Source: DATJGR01 sp963812255 (GTDB lineage Bacteria; Pseudomonadota; Gammaproteobacteria; Pseudomonadales; Azotimanducaceae). Taken from it: a stretch of DNA of 64,000 bases. The notes beneath the pieces are model-generated. The model worked only from the letters and a program-made list of their open reading frames with translations, was not told the origin of the DNA and did no database searches. Both the position numbers and the translations under genes were made by a program. This document shows positions 58,197 through 64,000 of the stretch, one piece after another. The stretch lies in NCBI GenBank assembly GCA_963812255.1, contig CAWEUM010000003.1, positions 1,054,001 through 1,118,000 of the forward strand, written 5' to 3'. Within the stretch, counting starts at the first letter, position 1; every line of letters begins with the position of its first letter.

Positions 58197-59720
58197 ATGG
58201 CAGAATCACTCGACCCCTCCCCGCCCCAGGAAGCCGAGAGCCAACTGGCCGCGCTCGACCTCGGCTCGAACAGCTTCCACCTGATCGTCGCGCAACAAAA
58301 CAACGGTCGCATTCAGGTTGTCGACCGATTGAAGGAAATGGTGCGCCTCGCCGCCGGCCTCGATGCAAACGACACGTTGTCGCGGCAGGCAATGGATCGC
58401 GGCATCGAGTGCCTGGCCCGCTTCGGGCAGCGTCTGCGCCACCTGCGCTCAGACTCCGTCCGCGTCGTCGGTACCAACACGTTGCGTAAGGCGCGCAACG
58501 GCTGGGAATTCATTTCTCGCGCCGAAGCCGCCATCGGTCATCCGATCGAGATTATCTCGGGACGTGAAGAGGCCCGCCTGATCTACAAAGGCGTCTGCTA
58601 CGCGATGGGCCCGGCCGTAGATCGGCGTCTCGTCATCGACATCGGCGGCGGCAGTACGGAATTGATACTTGGCTGCGGCTACGAGCCGGAATTGATGGAC
58701 AGCCTCTATATGGGCTGCGTATCGGTTTCGCGGCGATTCTTCGATGACGGTGAACTCAAGCCCAGCCGCTTCGCGGCTGCGGAACTGGCTTCTCGTCAAG
58801 AATTGGAGCCGGTCGAAGCGCTGTACCGTCGACGCGGTTGGGACACTGTCATCGGCACTTCTGGAACGATCAACGCGATCAACGACGTCGCAGCGAAGAT
58901 CACCGAAGGCGCCGACGGATTGACGCCGGCCGCGCTCACCGAGATCACGAAGGCGCTGACCGGCGCGAAGCGCATCGAAGCGGTTTCACTCGGCGGTTTG
59001 CCCACTGAGCGGGCGCCGGTATTTCCAGGCGGCGTCGCGATTCTGCGCGCTATCTTTGAAGGCCTTGGCATCGAGCGGCTGACCGTGTCGAGCGGCGCAT
59101 TGCGCGAAGGCCTGCTGCAGGAACTGATCGGTCGCGCGCGCCACGAGGATGTGCGCGAACATAGCGTCGCCGATCTCGCGCGCCGCTATCACGTCGACGA
59201 AGCACACGCGCAGAAGGTCGCCGAAACGGCGCAGACGCTGCTCGTTCAGGTTGCGGCCGCGTGGGGGCTGGGAGGCGACGAGCACGAACGCCTGCTGCGC
59301 TGGAGCGCGGTATTGCACGAGATCGGCATGGATGTATCGCACAGCCAGTACCACAAGCACGGCCACTACCTGGTGCAGAACATGGACCTCGCGGGCTTCT
59401 CACAGACCGACAAGCTGCGTCTTGCGCTTCTGGTGCGCGCGCACCGGCGCAAGTTTCCGAAACTCGATTTCGATCGAATCGATGCCGACGAGCGCACCAC
59501 GTTGATCCGGCTTGCCGTGTTGCTGCGCCTGGCCGTCGTGCTGCGGCGCAACCGCACCGGCAACCCACTTCCGCGTATCTCGATGCAGGCCGGCGAAGAC
59601 AAACTGAAAATGTCCATCCCCAACGACTGGCTCGAGTCGCATCCGCTGACGCAACTCGATCTTGAACAGGAATCGGCCTTTCTTGCAGCCATTCCACTGC
59701 GTCTCGAGGTCATCAGTTAG
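58197..59720 (+). CDS. ppx: Exopolyphosphatase / guanosine pentaphosphatase (Ppx/GppA)
   Basis: 507 aa from ATG 58197. An actin-like ATPase fold: LAALDLGSNSFHLIVAQ (17-33), MVRLAAGLDAND and LVIDIGGGSTELILG are phosphate-binding loops. A C-terminal HD-like domain includes WSAVLHEIGMDVSHSQYHKH and YLVQNMDLAGFS. It removes terminal phosphate from polyP or hydrolyses pppGpp. The start follows a palindrome; the in-frame upstream reading frame is not coding. It faces convergent ppk1 across 295 nt. Confidence 0.92.
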   Translation: MAESLDPSPPQEAESQLAALDLGSNSFHLIVAQQNNGRIQVVDRLKEMVRLAAGLDANDTLSRQAMDRGIECLARFGQRLRHLRSDSVRVVGTNTLRKARNGWEFISRAEAAIGHPIEIISGREEARLIYKGVCYAMGPAVDRRLVIDIGGGSTELILGCGYEPELMDSLYMGCVSVSRRFFDDGELKPSRFAAAELASRQELEPVEALYRRRGWDTVIGTSGTINAINDVAAKITEGADGLTPAALTEITKALTGAKRIEAVSLGGLPTERAPVFPGGVAILRAIFEGLGIERLTVSSGALREGLLQELIGRARHEDVREHSVADLARRYHVDEAHAQKVAETAQTLLVQVAAAWGLGGDEHERLLRWSAVLHEIGMDVSHSQYHKHGHYLVQNMDLAGFSQTDKLRLALLVRAHRRKFPKLDFDRIDADERTTLIRLAVLLRLAVVLRRNRTGNPLPRISMQAGEDKLKMSIPNDWLESHPLTQLDLEQESAFLAAIPLRLEVIS

Positions 59721-60015
59721 TTCCGCGTCCCGGCCACCCTGAGCAGCGCTATGCAAAACAAGCCGGTTCTGCTGGCGCCGTTTGCCTTCCTCGGGCCGGC
59801 CTGGGATGCAGGAAGCTTTCACCGGCGGGCGCAGCGCGCGGCCGATGCGCTCCCCCACCCGAACGATCCTTGCCCGTTTGCTGTGGCCGCGCAGCTGGTC
59901 GACCATTTTGTCACGACGCAGATGATCGAGGCGGTTGCGTCCGGGAGGTCTAGGCAGCCCGACTGCCCAGCCCGAAGGGCGCGTCGTCTTGCTGACGTCG
60001 AGCCGGGCCACTGTG
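59721..60015. other. Convergent intergenic region between ppx and ppk1
   Basis: 295 nt without a supportable gene. The plus ORF at 59751-60200 and the minus ORF at 59819-60157 both read as unstructured Arg/Pro/Ser text overlapping ppk1. A weak GGCAG...CTGCC hairpin near 59952-59967 is present, but there is no T tract. I see no clear terminator. Confidence 0.5.
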
Positions 60016-62178
60016 TCAGTTCGACGTCTCCTGAGCGCGCAACGCGGCCAGTCCACTGTCTTCGGCAAGTGTCTGGAGCAGCGAATCCTGTGCGCTGCGA
60101 CGTTTCGCCGCGCCGCTGCGCAGGCGCTTGTAGCGACCGTCGGTCTGCAGCACCCACGCCTGACAGTTGTCTGCCTTGTACAGGTCGAACGACTCGGTGA
60201 CGACGCGTTGCGCCATGCGCTCATCTTCGATCGGAAACGCGGTCTCGACACGACTGAAGAAGTTGCGCTGCATCCAGTCGGCGCTCGACAGATACACCTT
60301 CGGCACGCCGCCATTTTCGAAGTAGTACACGCGCGCGTGTTCGAGAAAGCGTCCCATGATCGAACGCACCTGAATGTTGTCGGACACACCCGGCACCCCG
60401 GGGCGCAGCGCACACATGCCGCGCACAATCAGATCGATCTTCACGCCCGCTTGTGATGCGCGATACAGCGCCAGAATGACATCTGGATCGATCAGCGCAT
60501 TCATCTTCGCCATCACGCGCGCTGGCTGGCCGTTGGCCGCCTGTTCCGCTTCGCGCCCGATCAGATCCAGCACCGAACGATGCAGCGTGAACGGTGCTTG
60601 CAGCAGCTTTTTCAATCGGCTCGGCCGGCCCATTGCAGTGAGTTGCTGGAACACTTTCTGCACATCTTCGCCAATCTCTTTGTCGCACGTGAACAGCCCG
60701 TAGTCGGTGTAGGTGCGTGCGGTCCGTGCGTGGTAGTTACCGGTGCCCAGGTGAACGTAGCGCCGAAGTGTGCGGCCTTCGCGACGAATCACCATGCTCA
60801 TCTTGGAATGCGTCTTGTGCCGTACCACGCCATATACCACCTGCGCGCCGGCCGCCTGCAATCGGTTGGCCAGTTCGATGTTGGCCTGTTCGTCAAAGCG
60901 TGCGCGCAGTTCGATTACGACCAGCACGTCCTTGTCCGCATTTGCCGCAGCCACCAACGATTTTGCGACAGCGGAGTCGAATCCGGTTCGATACAACGTC
61001 TGCCGAATCGACAATACGTCCGGATCCGCCGCCGCCTGCCGCAGAAAATCGACCACCGGTGTGAACGCTTGAAACGGATGGTGCAGCAGCAGGTCGCCTT
61101 TGCGGATCACTTCGAAGATGTCGGCGCCTTGTTTCAGCCGGTCCGGCAGGCCGGCGATGAAGCCCGGAAATTTCAGATCCGGGCGGTCCACCAGATCGGG
61201 TAGCGCCGACAAACGATTCAGGTTCACCGGTCCGCGGCACAGGTAGATGTCGCTCTCGGTGAGCCCGAATTCGGCCACCAGCGACGAGATGACAAGCGGC
61301 GGTGTGTCGTGGGTGATCTCCAGTCGCACTTCGTCGCCAAAGCGGCGCGCCGACAACTCACCTTCCAGCGCACGCAGCAGGTCATCGACCTCTTCTTCGT
61401 CGACGAACAGATCGCTGTTGCGGGTAACGCGAAACTGATAACAACCGGTGACTTTCATTCCCGGAAACAGGTCACCGATGTTTGCGTGCACGATCGAGGA
61501 CAGGAATACGAAATCATAAGGCGCCTGCGCGACGGACTCCGGCAGCCGAACCAGCCGTGGCAAGGATCGCGGCGCCTGCACCACCGCCCGCCCGCTGTCG
61601 CGACCAAACGCGTCCTTGCCTTCGAGCGTCACGATGAAGCTCAAGCCCTTGTTCAGCACCTTTGGAAATGGATGCGCCGGATCGAGCCCTACAGGGCTCA
61701 AGATCGGCACCAGATCGTGCGTGAAATAGCGCCGCAGCCATTGACTCTGCTTCGAATTCCAGCGATCACGCGGAATGAAGCGAATACCCTCGAGATCGAG
61801 GCGCGGCAGAAGCAGTTCGTTGAGCACGCGGTATTGCTCATCGAGCAACTCGTGCGCAACCTGTCCGATCGCACGAAGCTGCTCGGCCGGCGACAGATTG
61901 TCGGGGCCACGTTGCATCGCGCCGAATGCCTGCTGATGAATCAGACCGGCGACTCGAATCTCGAAGAATTCGTCGAGATTGGCATTGGCGATACAGAGAA
62001 ACGTCAACCGTTCGAGCAGCGGTACATCGTCGTCCTTTGCGAGTTCGAGCACGCGGCGGTTGAATTCGAGCTGTGACAACTCACGGTTGATGTAAAGCTC
62101 GGGGCTGGCCAGATTGATGTTGGGTGAATTCATCGCGCGGGCATGCAGCGGATCGAGATCGGTTGGAGAGCTTATCAT
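60016..62178 (-). CDS. ppk1: Polyphosphate kinase 1
   Basis: 720 aa from ATG 62176-62178 (GGAGCAGGGC upstream); ATG 62133 is weaker. An N-terminal domain (PELYINRELSQLEFNRRVLE), a head domain and two PLD-like catalytic domains: the phospho-acceptor region VVYGVVRHKTHSKMSMVI, then YVHLGTGNYHARTARTYTDY and a C-terminal DYMQRNFFSRVETAFPIED-like segment (SADWMQRNFFSRVETAFPI). Makes polyphosphate from ATP in a reversible reaction at the membrane. Together with ppx and ppk2 it controls polyP levels. Confidence 0.93.
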   Translation of the reverse strand: MISSPTDLDPLHARAMNSPNINLASPELYINRELSQLEFNRRVLELAKDDDVPLLERLTFLCIANANLDEFFEIRVAGLIHQQAFGAMQRGPDNLSPAEQLRAIGQVAHELLDEQYRVLNELLLPRLDLEGIRFIPRDRWNSKQSQWLRRYFTHDLVPILSPVGLDPAHPFPKVLNKGLSFIVTLEGKDAFGRDSGRAVVQAPRSLPRLVRLPESVAQAPYDFVFLSSIVHANIGDLFPGMKVTGCYQFRVTRNSDLFVDEEEVDDLLRALEGELSARRFGDEVRLEITHDTPPLVISSLVAEFGLTESDIYLCRGPVNLNRLSALPDLVDRPDLKFPGFIAGLPDRLKQGADIFEVIRKGDLLLHHPFQAFTPVVDFLRQAAADPDVLSIRQTLYRTGFDSAVAKSLVAAANADKDVLVVIELRARFDEQANIELANRLQAAGAQVVYGVVRHKTHSKMSMVIRREGRTLRRYVHLGTGNYHARTARTYTDYGLFTCDKEIGEDVQKVFQQLTAMGRPSRLKKLLQAPFTLHRSVLDLIGREAEQAANGQPARVMAKMNALIDPDVILALYRASQAGVKIDLIVRGMCALRPGVPGVSDNIQVRSIMGRFLEHARVYYFENGGVPKVYLSSADWMQRNFFSRVETAFPIEDERMAQRVVTESFDLYKADNCQAWVLQTDGRYKRLRSGAAKRRSAQDSLLQTLAEDSGLAALRAQETSN

Positions 62179-62207
62179 GGCGGCCCTGCTCCATCATGAG
62201 ATGACCC

Positions 62208-62921
62208 ATGCGTGACGAGGTATTCCGCGAGCCGCGCGCCCAGATCGTCGATTTCGTGTTCGACGAGAGTGTCGCTGCAGCGTTTCCCGACATGATCCGG
62301 CGCTCGGTGCCGGGTTACGAGACCGTCGTTCCCATCAGCGGCTTGATCGCCGCGCGCCATGCGCGCTCAGGCGGTCGCTGCTACGACCTCGGTTGCTCGC
62401 TGGGCGCCACCACCATGGCGATCCAGCGGCAACTCGATACGCCGGACTGCCGCGTCATCGGCGTGGACAACTCGTCAGCAATGCTGGATCGCGCCCGCGC
62501 GCTGCATGGCGATGACACCCGCGTCGAATGGGTGCTCGCGGACGTGCGCGAGGTGCCCGTGGAGAACGCCTGCGCAGTCGTCATGAACTACACGTTGCAG
62601 TTCGTGCCGAGCGCCGACCGCCTGCCGCTTTTGAGGCGCATCCGCGACGGCATGGATGCCAGTGGTGTGCTGATCGTTTCCGAGAAGGTGCGCTTCGCCG
62701 ACGAATGGGAACAGAGCTACTTCAATCACACGCACCTCGGCTACAAGCGCGCAAATGGCTACAGCGAGCTGGAAGTCGCGCAGAAGCGCACGGCGCTCGA
62801 AAACGTGTTGGTTCCCGACAGCATCGAGGAACACGTCGCGCGCTTTCGCGCGGCCGGTTTTGCCCGTGTGCATGTCTGGTTCCGGTGCCTGAACTGGGCG
62901 TCCTTCGTTGCGATGTTGTGA
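62208..62921 (+). CDS. cmoA: Carboxy-S-adenosyl-L-methionine synthase CmoA
   Basis: 237 aa. A SAM-dependent methyltransferase fold: DLGCSLGATTMAI (motif I), VIGVDNSSAML (motif II) and the C-terminal FNHTHLGYKRANGYSELEVAQKR, diagnostic of CmoA. It makes carboxy-SAM from SAM and prephenate for CmoB. Divergent from ppk1 with a 29-nt gap. Its 3' end overlaps the cmoB frame region. Confidence 0.93.
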   Translation: MRDEVFREPRAQIVDFVFDESVAAAFPDMIRRSVPGYETVVPISGLIAARHARSGGRCYDLGCSLGATTMAIQRQLDTPDCRVIGVDNSSAMLDRARALHGDDTRVEWVLADVREVPVENACAVVMNYTLQFVPSADRLPLLRRIRDGMDASGVLIVSEKVRFADEWEQSYFNHTHLGYKRANGYSELEVAQKRTALENVLVPDSIEEHVARFRAAGFARVHVWFRCLNWASFVAML

Positions 62922-62940
62922 TAGCGACGTCGTGACGCCG

Positions 62941-63909
62941 ATGCGTCTCATGACCAGTGAATGGGAGCGTGCGCTCACAGTTCTGCCGGAATGGCGCGCG
63001 ACTACAGAATTGCTCGAACGCAACATCCACGCGCATGGCGACAGCCACACCTGGCTGGAGTCGATCGCCGCACTGCCGCGTCTGTTGAGCGACGATGTCG
63101 ACATCGGCGCAACCATTCGGATCGGGAGCAGCGCGGATTGCGATGCGTCGACGCGGCAGACCCTGCGCGATCGGCTGATGTCGTTGCACCCGTGGCGCAA
63201 GGGGCCGTTCTCGCTGTTCGGCATTCGCATCGATACCGAGTGGCGCAGTGATTGGAAATGGGCACGCATTGCTCCGCACCTGAGCGCGCTCGACGATCGC
63301 ATCGTACTCGACGTCGGCTGCGGCAACGGCTACTACGGCTGGCGTATGTGCGCGGCGGGCGCGCGGTGTGTCGTCGGTATCGATCCGACCATCCTCTACA
63401 CGATGCAGTACGCGGCGATTGCGAGCTACCTGCGCATCGTGAGGCCGCACTTCGTCAACGCAGTGTTGCCGGCACGCCTCGAAGATTTGCCACCTGACGC
63501 CTCGGCGTTCGATACGGTTTTCTCGATGGGCGTTCTCTACCATCGACGCGACCCGCTCGAGCACCTGCGCGCGCTGCATGCGCGGTTGCGTCGCGGCGGC
63601 GAACTCGTGGTCGAAACGCTGATCGTCGACAACGGATCCACTGGGGTGCTGATACCGGACGGTCGCTACGCGCGGATGCGCAATGTCTGGCACATTCCGG
63701 ATGCCAAAACGCTTGTGGCGTGGGTCAGCGAGGCCGGATTCCGAGGCGTGCGCATCGTCGATGTCACTCCGACCAGCACCGATGAGCAACGCACGACATC
63801 TTGGATGCGCTTTGAGTCGTTGGCGGCAGCACTCGATCCCAACGCGCCAACGAACACGATCGAAGGCTTTCCAGCGCCGGTTCGATGCGCGCTGATCGCA
63901 ATGAAATGA
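62941..63909 (+). CDS. cmoB: tRNA U34 carboxymethyltransferase CmoB
   Basis: 322 aa from ATG 62941 (MRLMTSEWERALTVLPEWRA); ATG 62908 and GTG 62932 are alternatives. LSLHPWRKGPFSLFGIRIDTEWRSDWKW is in the family as separate segments, and the SAM motif I is VLDVGCGNGYYGWRM. Transfers carboxymethyl from carboxy-SAM to 5-hydroxyuridine 34 of tRNA, giving cmo5U. Adjacent cmoA-cmoB is the usual gammaproteobacterial layout. Confidence 0.93.
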   Translation: MRLMTSEWERALTVLPEWRATTELLERNIHAHGDSHTWLESIAALPRLLSDDVDIGATIRIGSSADCDASTRQTLRDRLMSLHPWRKGPFSLFGIRIDTEWRSDWKWARIAPHLSALDDRIVLDVGCGNGYYGWRMCAAGARCVVGIDPTILYTMQYAAIASYLRIVRPHFVNAVLPARLEDLPPDASAFDTVFSMGVLYHRRDPLEHLRALHARLRRGGELVVETLIVDNGSTGVLIPDGRYARMRNVWHIPDAKTLVAWVSEAGFRGVRIVDVTPTSTDEQRTTSWMRFESLAAALDPNAPTNTIEGFPAPVRCALIAMK

Positions 63910-63934
63910 AGGGTCAGAGTGACTCTGAGCCCTT
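63909..63934. repeat. GGTCAGAG palindrome after cmoB
   Basis: AAGGGTCAGAGT and ACTCTGAGCCCTT with a single G between them and one bulged base. It overlaps the cmoB stop codon and lacks a T tract. Third clear copy of the palindrome family in the window. Confidence 0.6.
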
Positions 63935-63939
63935 GTCCC

Positions 63940-64000
63940 TCAAACCGATCGGCGTTTGCGCTCAGCGTCGGCGGCGACTCGCGCCTCGCGTTCGACGGAT
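63940..64000 (-). CDS. C-terminus of an unidentified protein (partial)
   Basis: The last 19 codons and stop (TGA at 63940-63942) of a minus-strand frame that runs off the right edge: SVEREARVAADAERKRRSV. It is Arg/Glu/Ala-rich, like a coiled or basic tail. Open frame and convergent position relative to cmoB support a gene, but not its identity. Confidence 0.35.
   Translation of the reverse strand, partial: SVEREARVAADAERKRRSV

Noticed and set aside
59751..60200. Plus-strand ORF of 149 aa between ppx and ppk1
   Set aside because: Its second half is antisense to ppk1 and shows no domain or ribosome site.
1..64000. tRNA or rRNA genes
   Set aside because: I looked in the intergenic gaps for the GTTCRANTC arm and CCA-like ends and saw none; all matches fall in coding regions. 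A tRNAscan run would settle it.

Overview
The window looks like a chromosomal segment of a GC-rich Gammaproteobacterium, probably an uncultured or environmental lineage. CmoA/CmoB, an EnvZ/OmpR-type pair, SirB2, an OmpA porin and adjacent ppk1/ppx fit that class. Many acyl-CoA enzymes and two F420-type LLM oxidoreductases suggest a lipid- or xenobiotic-degrading metabolism. I see no rRNA, tRNA, CRISPR array or intact insertion sequence.

Layout: (1) 1-8115 holds a ClpP-like protease and an acyl-CoA synthetase (-) facing a tight plus-strand operon. The operon encodes an esterase, an APH-fold kinase, a divergent enolase, a YciI protein, a D-2-hydroxyacid dehydrogenase, a Tyr-less SDR and acetoacetyl-CoA synthetase. 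(2) 8151-24731 is mainly minus-strand: MaoC-type dehydratases, enoyl-CoA hydratase, an AsmA-like protein, an OmpA porin, an EnvZ/OmpR-like pair, thiolase, an Ala-rich lipoprotein, PRPP synthetase, a CocE-type hydrolase, YceI/cytochrome b561, ThpR and SirB2, with TolC on plus. (3) 24.9-32.9 kb carries hydrolase, a CinA/nucleotidyltransferase fusion, Fpg/Nei, MATE, crotonase, LLM and SDR genes.

(4) 33.0-41.5 kb is the most foreign-looking part. About fourteen small genes (GNAT, VOC, cupin, GFA, DUF1428, SnoaL, isochorismatase and others) all run on the minus strand and are separated by integron attC sites or their remnants, one of them a canonical 55-bp site. No integrase is present, so it is best read as a CALIN, a cassette cluster lacking integrase. 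Several cassettes are fused or truncated.

(5) 42-50 kb has CorA, DedA, DUF502, nitronate monooxygenase, flavin reductase, acyl-CoA dehydrogenase, a tandem GNAT and a methionyl-tRNA synthetase. In front of that synthetase lies a Met-codon-rich short ORF followed by a strong intrinsic terminator, the layout of a ribosome-mediated methionine attenuator. (6) 50-53.2 kb has a large unrecognised exported protein and a decayed RHH/PIN toxin-antitoxin pair. (7) 53.3-64 kb has an LLM oxidoreductase, then polyphosphate genes (PPK2, exopolyphosphatase, PPK1) interleaved with LemA/M48, then cmoA-cmoB. Short palindromes with the core GGTCAGAG recur at gene ends across the window.
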